The notes: generated from the letters alone by a model not told the origin. A DNA stretch of 64,000 nt from Diphasiastrum complanatum (GCA_029204225.1 CM055111.1:11295999-11359998), one strand, 5' to 3'; shown: positions 10,930-23,930, counted from the first letter of the stretch. Program-made: numbers and translations.

Positions 10930-11830
10930 AGTATGATCAATGCAGGAGATCGAGTCATAGGCATGCAGCAAAAGGTCTATTAGATGTTGTTCATACGGAT
11001 ATATGTGGACCTATGCAAACTCCTTCATTGCTAGATGCAAAGTATTTCATTGTCTTTATTGACGAATTCTCCAAAAGAACACTTGTTTACTTCTTTAAAC
11101 ATAAATCAGAAGCTTTCATCAAGTTCAGACAATTCAAAGAGCATGCATAAAATCAAACTGATGAGGTCAGATAACGGGGGAGAATAAAGCTCCATTAAAT
11201 TCAATGAGTATTGCCTTAACAACGGCATTGAGCAACAATACATTACCTCCTATTCGCCTCAGTCAAATGGTCTTGCTGAGAGAAAGAACAGAACCTTAGT
11301 TGAATCGGCAAAGTGCATGTTATCACATACAACACTTTTGAAGTCCTTATGGGCTGAAGATGTTTCGACATCAACCTATATTAAGAACAGATGTCCTACT
11401 AAAGGTCTCTCAAAAAAAACACCATTCGAAGTTTGGACAGGTACCAAACCTTCTCTATCAAACTTACGAGTTTTTGGATGTATTGCTTATGTGCATATTC
11501 ATCATGATCTCAGGAACAAGTTCGATTTCCAGAGTACCAAATGTATTTTCATCAGCTATACTACTTCAGATCGAGCCTATAAGTTGTTGGATCCCATCTA
11601 GTCAAAGATATTCACTAGCCGGGATGTCATCTTCATCGAAGATCATTTTATCGCCCTCAAAAGAAAAAGGCAGTGCCCATGTAGCCGACCTGTCAAATTC
11701 TCCTAACATATTGAACATTCTAGTTTTTCAGTCGACTATTCTCATTGAAGGTCCAAGCTCATCTACTCTTGATGAACAACACGTCAATGGTGAATCTGAA
11801 GATGATGATGTTGCAGCTTAGCAGCTACAG
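10930..11830 (+). pseudogene. Nested copia integrase and linker remnant
   Basis: The integrase core is seen as GLLDVVHTDICGPM (first catalytic Asp) and FIVFIDEFSKRT. A frameshifted stretch about 11150-11310 covers the rest of the core. The C-terminal region at 11317-11598 reads WAEDVSTSTYIKNRCPTKGL and LRVFGCIAYVHIHHDL. Stops and shifts separate the parts. The linker to RT continues past 11600 with Ser- and acid-rich sequence. Confidence 0.75.
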
Positions 11831-11939
11831 TATGATGAAAATGATCAACTTTCTCTATTTCCCATAAAATCATCGCGAGCTAGTAGACCACCTATTAGGT
11901 ATATCGACGAGTCTTCAGCCTACCTTGTTCACGAGCCGA

Positions 11940-12532
11940 CGACTTTCAAAGAGGCACTCAGTCAGCCCGATTCTGATCTCTGGAAAGAAGCTATGGATAA
12001 AGAGTATTCATCTCTTATCAAGAACTAGACATAAACGATTGTCGAATTACCTGCTAGCAAAAATATAGTTGATTGCAAATGGATTTTCAAAGTCAAGTAC
12101 AAAGTAGATGGAAGCATCAACAGAAGAAAAGCCCGACTTGTCGCCAAAGGATTTTCTCAGGTATACAACGTCGACTACACTGAGACTTTCAATCCAGTAG
12201 TCAAGCATTATTCTATTTGACTTTTATTATCGTTTGTTGTTGCAGCAGATTTGGAAATACATCAAATGGATGTACCGACAACATATCTCAATGGAGGTAT
12301 TGAAGAAGACATTTACATGGTGCAACCTGAAGGTTATATTATCAAGGGGAAACACAATCATGTGTGTAAACTCCATAAGGCACTTTATGGCTTGAAGCAA
12401 TTGGCTCGAGCATGGTTTCAAAGGATCAATACTTTCCTTATTAATCACGGCTACACACCTAGGTCTTCAGATTTGAATGTTTACTTGTGCAGAACTAAGT
12501 TTAAAGGTCTTGCATTCATGGATTCAGATTAG
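11940..12532 (+). pseudogene. Nested copia reverse transcriptase, 5' part
   Basis: The RT entry sequence is readable ([55 protein letters not shown]), then LEIHQMDVPTTYLNG and CKLHKALYGLKQLARAWF. The frame ends a few codons before the polypurine tract. The YVDD box and RNase H have been deleted. Confidence 0.8.
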
Positions 12533-12539
12533 GGGGGAG
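12531..12539 (+). promoter_or_regulatory. Polypurine tract of nested copia
   Basis: AGGGGGGAG lies directly before the 3' LTR, where plus-strand synthesis would be primed. Confidence 0.75.
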
Positions 12540-13790
12540 TGTTGGATTATTCTCCTTTCTACTAATCGAGTAATCGGTTCTTAATCTTCATCCAATTGTT
12601 TATCCAGTTTTGCGGATTCTCCTGTGTTTTACACAGTCTACAGAATTACAAGTGTTTTTACACAGTCTGTAGAAATACACGAAGTTTGACAACAGTGTCA
12701 AAAATGTTCTCCCACTACAAAACCTGACATTGTCGTCTTTTTGTTACAATCAATTTTTTTCTTAAAGCGACATTGTCAAAAACTGCAAGTAAAAATACAG
12801 CGTCACATTTTTCGTCTATTAGGAATTCCGAGTAAAACTGCAGTGTCGCATTTTTTGCATTTTCCAAAGTGCCTCAAATGTTAAAAAAATGACTTTGGCA
12901 AAGTGTGGGGCTACGCCAATATTCGAAAAATGAGATTTTGCGACACTGTCGCATTTCTCACAAAAGTCGCATTTTTTGCCTGTGGTAGTTTACGTTCATT
13001 TCTACAGAGTGTTGCATTTTTTTGCCTGTGGCAGTTTACATTCATTTTTGTAAAGTGACAGTCACGTTCATTTATGCAGACAGATTGTTTAAGGCCAAAT
13101 GTCACTGTCTATCAGCAAGCAACTTCTGAGAAGAACTGGATGAATGCCACCAGACTCCAGCCAACTGGCAGCCGCATTTGACGACCTAATTGCTTAGTAA
13201 AAATAGTTGTTCATATTTCAACATCTTAATTCATAGATCAAGTATTGAATAGTTAGCTCTCTCTCAAGCCTGCGAGCTTGAATACTCTTGAGCATTCTAG
13301 CTCAGTTTTTCAGAGTTGATTAGATATTGCTATTGCGCTTACTGCTTATCAATAGTTGCGCTTAATTCGGACTTTTATTTAGTCGCTCAAAATTAGCTTA
13401 GAGTACATGGCTTCGATCCGCAAACTTGTTGTGCTCGTTTACTTCTGTTTCATTTCATATTGAATCAATACTATCTTTTATTGCGTGCAGGTTTGTCTTA
13501 GATTGTATGCGCTTCTGTAATTCTTCGCAACAGATTATTTGTCTAATCATTCAATGCTTAAATGTTTGGCTACGGAATCACTGTAGTACTAATGATTTTA
13601 AAGTTAGTTACTTTAAGATCAAACGTGATTTTTATCACTATTGTTTTGTTCGAAATTGATAGGCGTAGTCATGCATGAAGAAAGAGAAAGATAGTTTATT
13701 TCGTTGCGCACAATAAGTTTTATTTCTTGTCGTTTGAATTATTTTTATTCGATTCTTTTAAACCTATCTTTTGCACACCTCTTTCCAACG
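12540..13790 (+). repeat. 3' LTR of nested copia (1251 bp)
   Basis: It matches 8393-9636 with many substitutions. The last base has changed (CCAACG instead of CCAACA), and the TATA box has become TAAAAATA at 13198-13205, so this copy has probably lost promoter activity. Confidence 0.88.
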
Positions 13791-13795
13791 GAAAT

Positions 13796-15190
13796 GTGAT
13801 CTTCAAAGAAGATACGTTCTATGACTTCAAACAACCATTGATAGATGATGTTGTTTCATTTCATCCTATCTTACACAACATAGAATCTTCCACACATGAT
13901 GTTCCCTCTACAGATCCTGCAACAACAGCTACAGAAGCCAAGCAACTAACCGCACCAGTCCTCAGACCAGACCAGGCTAGCTCGAACAGATTTGAACAAC
14001 TTCAAGAAGGAACACCATCGCAACTTGGTCAATCTTTTGTTCGAAGATCATCAAGAACTCGAACAATTATTGAGAGGTACACATCTCAATTATTTTGGAC
14101 CTTGATCAGGCTACTAACTCTAATGATGTTGTGAAGTGGCAAGAAGCAATGAAAAACGAGTACAACTCACTTTTGATGAACCAGACTTGGACACTGGTCG
14201 ACTTCCCCACTCACAAAAGAGTTATTGACACCAAGTGGATCTTCAAGAAGAAGATCAACTCTGATGGTTAGCTAGATGGAAAGCACGGCTAGTGGCGAAA
14301 GGATTTACTAAAGTCCAAGGAGTAGATTACCAAGAAATTTTTAGTCTTGTTGTCAAAATGCAGTCAATCAAGATTCTGATTGCATTAGGTGGCGGAAGAC
14401 CTCGAGATGCATCAAATGGATGTCAAGACAACCTTTCTCAATGACTATGTCGAAAAGGAGTTGAACACCTTCCAACCATAAGGATTCGAAGTGAAAGGCC
14501 AAGAGTACAAAGTGTGCAAGCTGCACAAAGCAATCTATGGCTTGAAGCAAGCCGCAAGGACATGGTTCAAAAGGATCAATGCCTATCTCATTCAATTAGG
14601 TTTTGCGAACAATTTCACTGACTGTAATGTTTATTCCAAATACATAGGTGTCAACTCAGTTCACATAGCTCTGTACGTAGACGATGCATTCATTCTGTCT
14701 AACGACACTTTCTTAATGCACACTACCAAGAGCAATCTGTCAAAATAATTTGACATGACTGATCTAGGTGTCATTCATTCTCTATTAGGAATACACATCA
14801 CCAGAAATATTTGGAGAACATTCTAGAAAAGTATCATATATCTGATTGCAAACCCATTGATACACCAATGGATCCATCTATAGTATCCACTAAATCTTTT
14901 AGTGTTGATTTTGAAAGTGAAGTACTCGACTTAGCGAAGTACCCTTATCATTTACTCATATGATCATTAATGCATGCCATGCTCTGTAGAAGACCTGATT
15001 TAGTATACAAAATTAGCACATTAAGTCAATACATATCTAATCCTAGGATCTCTCATTGGAGAGAGTGATAAAATACATTCAAGAAAGTTTAGATCATATT
15101 TTATGTTACGATGGAAACGTTATCGATCCACTCATCCTTCTATCAAACTCTGCTGAGACTAATTGTAGCATAGGCTACAGGACATAGACC
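13796..15190 (+). pseudogene. Copia A linker, reverse transcriptase and start of RNase H
   Basis: The outer element resumes with VIFKEDTFYDF, continuing the frame left at 8392. The linker follows (RRSSRTRTIIERY near 14045). RT then reads WQEAMKNEYNSLLMNQTWTL, DTKWIFKKKINSDG, LEMHQMDVKTTFLN, CKLHKAIYGLKQAARTWFKR and the catalytic LYVDDAFILSN (about 14673-14703). Stops and shifts occur at about 14270, 14340, 14480 and 14748. The weak tail to 15190 includes a possible RNase H piece before the GA microsatellite. No 3' LTR was found. Confidence 0.8.
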
Positions 15191-15194
15191 ACAC

Positions 15195-16089
<895 letters not shown>

Positions 16090-16470
16090 TAAGAATCGAA
16101 TTCTGCATCCATGGTTGCTTTTCATTGGTCACCATCAGGTGTTGACATTGCCTCGTGAACTGTGTTTGGTTCCTGCACAAAATAGCAAGCCGGATCATGC
16201 ATGAATCAGGATGGAGGCTGTCTGGGTCGATTTGATCTTCTGGGTTGAATTTCATTTCTTCTATGTTGTTGTTGAGGTTATGACTCACAATCCGAGTCAG
16301 TATCAATTTTTTGTCGTTCAACCCTTGGATTGGATTTTGGATTTTCAATCCTTAGGTCGGATTCTAAAATTTTCGATCTTGGATCAGATTTGATTGTTTG
16401 ATCCTTGGGTCAGATAATACAACTTTCACATGGAGAATCAGATTTGCTAATAAAGGGAAGATCTTGCACT
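16090..16470 (-). pseudogene. Minus-strand copia C: integrase-RT linker
   Basis: The sequence corresponds to the linker between integrase and RT of the copy at 19137-19870: repeated DPRI/DPR-like units, then the region matching QPPSKFMDDLAC and EPTTVSEAM. It is broken by stops, and a longer open frame through it is a shifted shadow. The integrase core that should precede it is deleted between here and 16476. Confidence 0.6.
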
Positions 16471-16475
16471 AAGTT

Positions 16476-17390
16476 CTAATTTGACATTTTTTGAATACTT
16501 TTGAAATGCCACAACAAATGATTTGATTCAGAAGTAGAAATATGAGCTTGACTACTAGAAGAATAACAGTGACTTAATTTGTAAAGGTAGCCGCATCTTT
16601 TACCATAAGCTAGGACTTTCCTAGACTTGTCAAGAATAGTGCAGCCCTCTATATCGAATTCGACCCTAGGACCAGAATCAGTGGTTCTGCTTATAGAAAG
16701 CAGATTTTTGATAAGGTTTGGAATGTATAAAACATTGGACAACAACTTAACAACACCTCTTTGAAATTTGACCGAGACTATTCCTTCACCTTCAATGGAG
16801 TGAGTTGAGTTGTCTCCAAATTGCACAACTTTAATATCGGTGAAAGGCTTGTAGTTTTGGAAACAGTCCCGATGGTCGGTCATGTGCTGAGTTGCTCCAG
16901 AGTCCAGATACCAGAAATCGATATCCTAAAAATTTCTGACCTTGGTCATAAGGCATCTTCATCTTCCTCTTTAGACTAGATCAAGTGACTGGTTGAGGTA
17001 GCATTTGCTTGTTGTTGGAACTGCTTCTTTTTTTTATTATTGTACTTGAGTGTTCTACAGTCCTTGATGAGATGACCGGTCCTCTTACAGTATTTGCAGA
17101 AGAGTTTCTGCATAGGTTGGAATGATGAAGAATTTGACCTTGGGCCAGAATTTGACCTTGAGCCAAAATTCAACTCAGAGCCAAAATTCGATCCTCGCTG
17201 CATGTTGCTCATTTTTCCTAAATAATCAAATTCTGTGAATTTTTTGACTTGAACTTTTCATTTTTTTTTTCTTTGTGTATAGAGCCTGAGGATCTGATCA
17301 TGAGTCTGAGGATGAAGCATTTCTTCTTATCTCCTCTTCTAACAACATTCAGATGACTTTAGACAAAGTAACTATAGTTAGTAAATGGAA
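16476..17390 (-). pseudogene. Minus-strand copia C: Gag end, zinc knuckle, protease, GAG-pre-integrase
   Basis: Reading leftwards from about 17390: the end of UBN2 Gag with SDPQALY, a zinc knuckle LFCKYCKRTGHLIKDCR (about 17105-17055), then the protease start WYLDSGATQHM near 16895 with the D-S-G intact, and continuing LGDNSTHSIEGEG-like and LLSNVLYIPNLIKNLLSISR sequence. It ends in the pre-integrase YLYKLSHCYSS and WHFKSIQKMSN. Stops occur near 16980 and 16475. It is the same family as copia B (26016-29978). Confidence 0.78.
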
Positions 17391-18318
17391 CGACGCACCA
17401 AGAATCTCAAAAGGTGTGTTTTCTTGCTCTGTAGGTAATATAAATGAAGACGCTCATTCTCACACCACCGAGAGAGATAGAATTTTTGTATATGTGAGAT
17501 TGAAGAAGTGAATAGAGCATCCAAGTTTATTTCCTCTGATTTTTGTTTTCCACACTACTGAGTGTGAGTGACTTTGGATCTATTAGAAATCTCTTTTACG
17601 TTGCTTAAATCACCCTCTGGTCAGACAGTTACAATAGTTCATTACAGTCATTTGTTGTGTTTTCGTAAAGTTGATCTAAAGAACTGTCTCTTAACTAGCT
17701 TATTCGTCTGAGCGAATACTTTGTATTCGGTACCCAAATAACACATATCTTTGGTACAATTTTTCACAGTCGCTAATAAAGAAATATGTATACATTTGAA
17801 ATGATAGTCCCTGCCCAAGGAATTGAGTTACTGATATGTACTTGTGTTTGTAACGAAGATAAATGTTTCTAACATATTCATGAGCTATTTGAGTTCTTTA
17901 ACCATGACTGGACTTTAGTTGTTGAGGACTTCTGTCTAGAACACAACAGTTCAATAATAAGGTTAACTATTTGTCTGTTCGTACACGTCTGCATCAAACA
18001 TAACATAAATTCCTGCTGACAACTTAATCAGCTAGAGTGTAGTTCATTCGTTGTACTCTGATACCATCTCATTTGTATAACGCTTTTTATTGGTTTGATA
18101 GAAAAATATTGTTGTTTAGAATTGTCACTATCATCACACCCACAACAAAAGTAATATTGGTTACTTATTGAATGTCTGTTGAAAACCAAAGTAATTCTCG
18201 ACTCCATTTCATTCGAAATAAGTCAGGATTGTACCAATTAAACAACTTTTTTAAGTGCTATCTCCTTGGGGAACGACATAAATACTACACAAATCTAGCT
18301 ATTATAGGTTGGTATATC
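17391..18318. other. Unassigned region, possible leader or LTR of copia C
   Basis: No coding frame is recognisable. A complement of a Met-tRNA primer site lies at 18055-18066, so the stretch to its left could be the leader of a minus-strand copia element and that to its right an LTR remnant. Confidence 0.35.
18055..18066 (-). promoter_or_regulatory. Probable primer binding site, minus strand
   Basis: On the minus strand the sequence is TGGTATCAGAGT, matching 11 of 12 bases of the usual initiator Met tRNA site. Confidence 0.5.
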
Positions 18319-18530
18319 ATGACATCTACTTCTAGCTCTTCTCTTATTGACAAGCTCAATGGAGAGAACTACCATCTATGGAAGTTCAAGATGAGAGTTG
18401 TTCTATTAGCCAAGGAACTGTGGGACATTGTCGATGGTACTGAAATCAAGTCCGAGGTTGATGCAGCTAGCATCACCAAATGAGGTAACGAGATGGCAAG
18501 GCATTTGCCTTAATCACATTGACAAGGTTA
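18319..18530 (+). pseudogene. Copia Gag N-terminal fragment, plus strand
   Basis: The frame reads TSTSSSSLIDKLNGENYHLW and KFKMRVVLLAKELWDIVDGT, nearly the same as the Gag start of copia B (26160). It stops at 18481. It is opposite in orientation to the copia pieces on both sides, so the region was rearranged or carries several insertions. The rest, to 18530, fades out. Confidence 0.7.
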
Positions 18531-19136
18531 CTCACAAGAACAACTCTGCTTGCAATCTAGCGTACAAGAATTACAACTCAGAAGCTTGCATGTTCTGGTG
18601 TTATTCGTTATCCATCATGCTTTAGTCAGGCTGCTAGCATACTATCTATTGGTTTCTACTTCAAAGAAAACACTAGTGTTCAATCATTAACGGAAGTAAC
18701 ATGTGCTTCATGTAGCATCAATTATTACTATGACACTCTTTTTTGGTTAGGTTCGGTTTCGAACCAGAATTCGATAAGCGTCTACACAGGTATATATATA
18801 TAAACCTTTGCTCCTAATAAATATAGCAATTGATGAAAGGCTGTTTTCGACATACTGGTTTCTATTTATAACAAGGATGGAATTACCTTTTTTGAGAATA
18901 ACATTATGAATGATCTGATTCTTAAGAAAGCAAGAGCACTCAAAGGATTAACATGGCATCCTCACAAAATAGTACATCTGCGATCATCTAGGTACGATGT
19001 CTCAAAATAAAATTCAGTTTGTGCATAAGCCATTTACGCTCAAAAGGGGAGAGGCTTCTTGGTATACGGATATATTTAATTTTCTTTGGCTTTTTGTGAC
19101 TCTTAAAAATGTCTTTTTTTACCTACATAGCTTCTA
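18531..19136. other. Unassigned sequence
   Basis: There is no convincing coding frame. A short TA microsatellite lies near 18790. I see nothing else to report. Confidence 0.4.
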
Positions 19137-19870
19137 CCAACTTGTAACTAGCTTAACACTCTGATAATGATGACATAAGTGTTGTCTTGTTAAAAGGTTT
19201 CTGGTCCTTTGGCAGCTCAGTGAGTGTCCATGTTTGATTCTCCATAAGAGAATCGAATTCGGTGTCCATCGTTGCTTTCCACTGGCCAGCATCAACAATA
19301 GACATTGCCTCAGAAACGGTGGTTGGTTCCTGCACAAAGTAGCAGGCCAGATCATCCATAAATTTGGATGGAGGCTGTCTGGACCTGTTCGACCTTCTGG
19401 GTTGAATTTTGGTCCTCTTATGTGGGTTGACTCGTTGAGGTTCTGACTCATTGTCTGACTCATCATCGTTATTCAGCAGTTGAATCCATTGATCGGAATT
19501 GTCTAATTGCTCGATCCTTGGGTCAGAATTATCAACAGCTTTTCCCTTGTGGTCGATGAACTGCTCTTCTACAAAAATGACATCTCTACTGGTGAACGCC
19601 TTCTTGGTATCCAAATTGTAGAGCTTGTATGCCTTGTGATTTGGGGAATAACCGATGAAAATCGTTTTTTTGCTCTTGTCATCTAGCTTTCTTTTTAGAT
19701 CTTCCAGAATCTGAGCAAAAGCGATGCATCCAAACACTCAAACATGTTTGAGTGATGGTTTTGATCACGTCCACACCTCATAAGGTGTTTTGCCATTCAG
19801 GGCTTTGGTGATAGATCGATTCTACAAATAGGCAGCTGTAGTAACAGCTTCTGCCAAAGTTTGCTCAATT
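19137..19870 (-). pseudogene. Copia integrase C-terminus and linker to RT, minus strand
   Basis: From about 19870 leftwards: end of the integrase core, NRSITKALNGKTPYEVW (with a stop before it), then FGCIAFAQILEDLKRKLDD and KTIFIGYSPNHKAYKLY, TSRDVIFVEEQFIDHKGKA, the acidic linker, and RRSNRSRQPPSKFMDDLAC, ending in the start of RT (ATMDTEFDSLMENQTWTL). The frame is open from 19737 to 19153. It is cut at both ends: the right side abuts a plus-strand gypsy element at about 19870. Confidence 0.82.
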
Positions 19871-20840
19871 TATCCCAATGAAAACTACTGTTAAAGCTTC
19901 AGAACTAGCTCAATTGTTTGTTGAGAAGCTTTGACGACTATACGGGCTACCTTGCGATATTGTCAGTGACCGTGACTTAAAATTCACTGGGAATTTTTGG
20001 CAAGCAGTATTTGAAAAGTTGGAAACAACTTTAAGCTTGAATTCTATAGATCATCCGGAGTCAGACGGTCAAACAAAAAGGACCAATCAGACAATGGAGG
20101 ATATGCTTTGAGCATATGTGGGCCATCGGCAGTCTGATTGGGAACAGTACCTTCCACTGGTGGAATTTGCATATAACAGTGCAAAACATTCAGCGACCGG
20201 ATTTAGCCCTTTCATGCTTATGTATGGTTTTCAACCTCGATCATTGATTAGTGTTGCCATGAAAAACCTACGGGTTCAAGTCGCAGCTGATTTCCTTGCG
20301 GATATGCAAGAAATGTTACAGTTGGCTAAAGATAGCATAAGAAGTGCCCAGGACAGGGCAAGGCACTATGCTGATCTATCTCAGAAGCACAAGGTATTCA
20401 TGGTCAACGACTGGGTGTTTTTTAGAGTCCCTAGTCACTCTAGGGGCTTGAAAACTATTAGGTGTGCAAAGTTGGCACCTAGGTATTGCGGTCCTTTTAA
20501 GGTTATCCAAGTGATAAACAAGGTCACATACAAACTAGACCTTCCAACTAACGTTGAAATTAATATTGTTTTCCACGTTAGTAAGTTGAAACCCTCGTTG
20601 GGGGTTGGGTAGACCCTGGTCCTCGTGGAAGATCTAGTGGAACTTCCTCGTGATGAGTCCGTGAGTGGACTACCTGAACCCAAGGCGATTGTTAATAGCC
20701 GGCAAAGAACTCTACAGAGTAGAGTGCTTTGGGAATTTTTAGTCAAGTGGAGGGGCAAATCAAAAGAGGAGGATGCCTGGGAAAAGGAGGCTGATCTCCA
20801 TAAGAATTTTCCAAATTTTTCCCTACAAGGAAAAATTTAA
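19870..20840 (+). pseudogene. Gypsy integrase C-terminal half and chromodomain
   Basis: The sequence begins within the integrase core (IPMKTTVKASELAQLF, IVSDRDLKFTGNFW with the second catalytic Asp, DHPESDGQTKRTNQTMED), with stops near 19930 and 20109. A long open frame follows at 20118-20609 (DWEQYLPLVEFAYNSAKH, LAPRYCGPFKVIQVINKVTY, FHVSKLKPSL). After a stop, 20625-20837 encodes a chromodomain (VLWEFLVKWRGKSKEEDAWE). Upstream domains are absent. This family differs from G1/G2. Confidence 0.85.
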
Positions 20841-20856
20841 GTTTAGGGGAAAGGAA

Positions 20857-21960
20857 TGTTACATACCTATGTAACTAGCAGTACTTCAGGCCCCTAATAG
20901 TCCATTTAGTGTTGGGGGCTAAATGGCAAGGTACAATTAGGATTAAGGGTATGTGCCCTTGGATAAGGACAGACAAGTGACTATACCTTAGTTGGAGGTG
21001 TGGAATCACGTGACCCTTGGATAAGGGGTACTCTTAGTATTAAGGGTAGGTGTCTTAGATTAAGGTACTAGTGTCCTTGGTTAAGGACATATAGGTGTCT
21101 ATGCCTTGGATGGAGGTATGGAACCTAGAGAGGTGTTAGAAAGTCATTGGATGACTATTTTTCTCAACCTTGGGCCTCAACCTTGAACCATATCACTTTA
21201 TTGGTCTAGGACCAAAGTATACTTGCACAACTTGGGCAATGGGACCTAGTAGGAGGGCGCCCTTCTAAAGTGTCCATTGAGTTCCCAACTCCCACAAGAA
21301 AGGCATTCAAAGAGTCATAGGTTATGGAAGGAGTCTCTCGACCTTCCATAAGCCTATGGAGGCTCTTGGAGATTCTTTAACTCCCCTAGGCTTCTCTCTC
21401 TCTCATTGGATGAGCATGGAACTCCATAGTGCATTGGGGGGGTCCATGGGCCATCTACGAGGGTAGTAGGGCGCCCATTGGGAGGGGGGGATCTTTGCTT
21501 ATGCTCTAGTGTTGCTACTAGTGTGTAGAGTGCTTTCTTGTGGTAGTATGCTTGAGGTTTGGATCTTGCTTATGGTATGAGACATAAGTAAGGTTTGGAT
21601 CTTGAGTATGCTATGGAGTGTTGTGGTATGCTTGTGATTTGTTTATGGTTAGCAAAGGGGTGCTAGATAGGTCTTGCTTGGAGCATGGATCTAGCTATGG
21701 TTGGGTGGTGAATACTTGAGGCCAGCTTGTTATCTATTTTTGTGTTTAAAGAGTAGGGACACAGGTGGAGGAGAGATCCTTGGAGGCTTGTAGATCCTTA
21801 ATTGCAGGTGGACGCATCCTAGCTTGGAGTTGGGGAGCATCTTGAAGCTTGCAGGTTGCTTGGAGGACATTTGGAGGCTACCTTGGATTTGGAGGACTTC
21901 CTCACCTCTGCTTGTAAAAATGTCCCTGCTACCCTCTACTTGACTCACACTCAAGCACAC
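20857..21960 (+). repeat. Probable 3' LTR of the 19.9-kb gypsy element (right edge uncertain)
   Basis: A purine tract (TTAGGGGAAAGGAA) ends at 20856, and TGTTACATACC, a typical LTR start, follows. The first bases form the inverted repeat GTTACATA-cc-TATGTAAC. The segment has many repeats around the words cttggataagg and atcttgcttatgg. No second LTR is present, so the end is a guess. Confidence 0.5.
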
Positions 21961-23557
21961 CAACAAACCACTAGGTTTGACTCACAAAGTATCATCTAAA
22001 CACAATGCTCAAACATAGAGTCTACCATACTCTCGACCAACTGACTCGTCCCCAATTTGGCTTGAGCACAAGTAGATCACATGAGCAATATGGCTCAAAT
22101 TGAGGAAATCTCACTGCCACCATGAGTCTTACATCCTCCATCTAGCTAGGCTGACATTCTATCAGACACTTACAAGCAAAGACTCGTAAAGCTGATATAA
22201 ATGAGCGACTAAGGCTCAACCTGAGGAAATCTTACTGCCACCATAAGATTGTACCCTTACTAGATAGACAACTAGTAGACTTAATGACAAGTCAATGAGC
22301 ATTCAAATGATTACTTTGTTTCTAACATAACAAATGCACAACCACATACAACTCCGACTCAGATCTAGATCCTCGTGACAAGGTAACATGCAAGCCCACA
22401 CACACTCATGCAAACCAACACGAATGATAAAGTGTCAAATACATGACCAAGGCTTGCCCATAAGTGGTATTTTGTCGTACCAACACCTGTGCCACCTGTA
22501 GATGCGCTGCTACACCACTGGTCTTGAAATTAGGTCCTCAACCATGGCCTGCACCTGTCAAGCATATCCAATTGTCCAATAAGTCCTTAAAGTTGATCCC
22601 CATCCATTCCCCATGCTGCAAGCACAAGAGTCTACCAAGGACTCAATGAATGAATGTACGCAAAACTCACCATAGGCTATACCTGAGTAGCTCGTCCATC
22701 TCCCAAAGATACTGATGATAATTTGCCTCTCCTACATATCCCATGTAGGCTCAACTTCCCGTGCTTGACGTTGCCAGCTCTGATTTGACCAATACATAGG
22801 CCTCCCACCAAGGAGCCTATCTTCCCACACATGATGCACCAGATGAGATCATCGTCCATACATCAAATGACATATCATACATGAGCAACTGTAGCATCTT
22901 CTTGAGTGCCGCCCTAGTGGACTCGTCATCCACATAGTATGCTCACCTGATGTCTCCGATCATGGTCGCCATCCTACTAGACAAGCTGAACTCCAAAGCA
23001 TCACCTGCTCCACCCCTGGCTACATGCCACTCGACACTATGCCAACACAAGCCTGTCCCTGAGTTGCCGCTCATGGGATCCAGAGACTAATGTCTCCCTG
23101 ATTGTATTGAGGTACTTGGCTCTGAGTGACTTCCTCTAGGCTTTTCCCTGATCTCACCACTTGAGAATTTGCACCATGGAAATTCCAACACGTGTGCCAA
23201 GCCTAGACTCTTGCAAATACAAGTACTTGCATGAAAGCTTTAGATAGCTTATCCACGCTCGTGATGGTAGATGCTCTCCATCGATGCCAATGCCACATAA
23301 TGACTGATTCTCTGCTGTAATGCCAACCTGTACTCCCAAATGAGCACACCATGAAGTCCTCGCCATCAATGTCCCCTCCAGTAGATTGCTAGCAAAACAC
23401 TCACCACATTGTTTGCCCTCCAATCACACCTTGTGCAATCTCCATCAGCTCTCCAGCCTAGAGCTGGATCTCAAAGCTTCACACTTTGCCCATTTGCATT
23501 TGCAGTTTCCTGATTCCATCATGAATCGCACCTGTAAATCCTGTCCAATGATTGTAC
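21961..23557. other. Unassigned sequence
   Basis: No recognisable coding frame. A segment reading gaggaaatct(c/t)actgccaccat occurs twice (about 22100-22121 and 22221-22242). The stretch is CA-rich and may be an old LTR or leader sequence. Confidence 0.4.
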
Positions 23558-23736
23558 TCATTGTTGATATTAATCAGAGTGCAATTTTTGTCTCACTTCT
23601 GCATCGTTCATTTGCGCAATCTGTATGAATTCATCTTTTTGAATATCTCTGTTGCTAACTATTGTGTTTTCGCTCCTACACACCGCGCTGAGATCCTCGA
23701 GATTCCGCTGCCGCTCACACCCATGGTTTTATGACA
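23558..23736 (+). repeat. LTR end (U5) of copia B family
   Basis: This aligns with 25855-26015, the end of the 5' LTR of copia B (TTGATATTAATCAGAGTGCA at the start; ends ATGACA). It is followed by a decayed primer site (TGATTAGCAC). Confidence 0.65.
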
Positions 23737-23771
23737 TGATTAGCACCCACTGATTTGCACCAGCTTCAAGC

Positions 23772-23930
23772 TCTTGTACTCAATTTTTAATTATTATCAT
23801 AGTGCATTTTTGTGTCTACACTGCTGTTTTGTTCAATTGCGCATTGTAATATGTGATTTATCTTGAACTCAATCTTTACTGGTAATTGTCACATTTATGA
23901 TCCATAGCTACCCTCACCACTTCCGCTGCT
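23772..23930 (+). repeat. Second, more diverged LTR end of copia B family
   Basis: The order of words (catagtgcatttttgtgtc, gttcaattgcgca, tgatttatcttgaac) matches the same U5 region as 23558-23736. It is more diverged and lies just before the MULE coding remnant. Confidence 0.5.

Larger units (their letters stand above)
8393..13790 (+). mobile_element. Ty1/copia element nested inside copia A
   Basis: The element has LTRs at 8393-9636 and 12540-13790, a primer site at 9637 and a polypurine tract at 12531-12539. It interrupts the pol frame of copia A. The five bases before it are GGGAT (8388-8392); the five after it are GAAAT (13791-13795), consistent with a 5-bp target-site duplication that has since gained two G-to-A changes. 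The internal region is only 2.9 kb, because the end of RT and all of RNase H are missing and many stops are present. The LTRs differ by roughly a tenth where I compared them by eye, so it is old. Confidence 0.88.

Noticed and set aside
19134-19466. 110-codon minus-strand frame
   Set aside because: It overlaps the real copia linker frame (19153-19737) in another frame; the same kind of shadow appears at 16060-16348 and 28269-28440.
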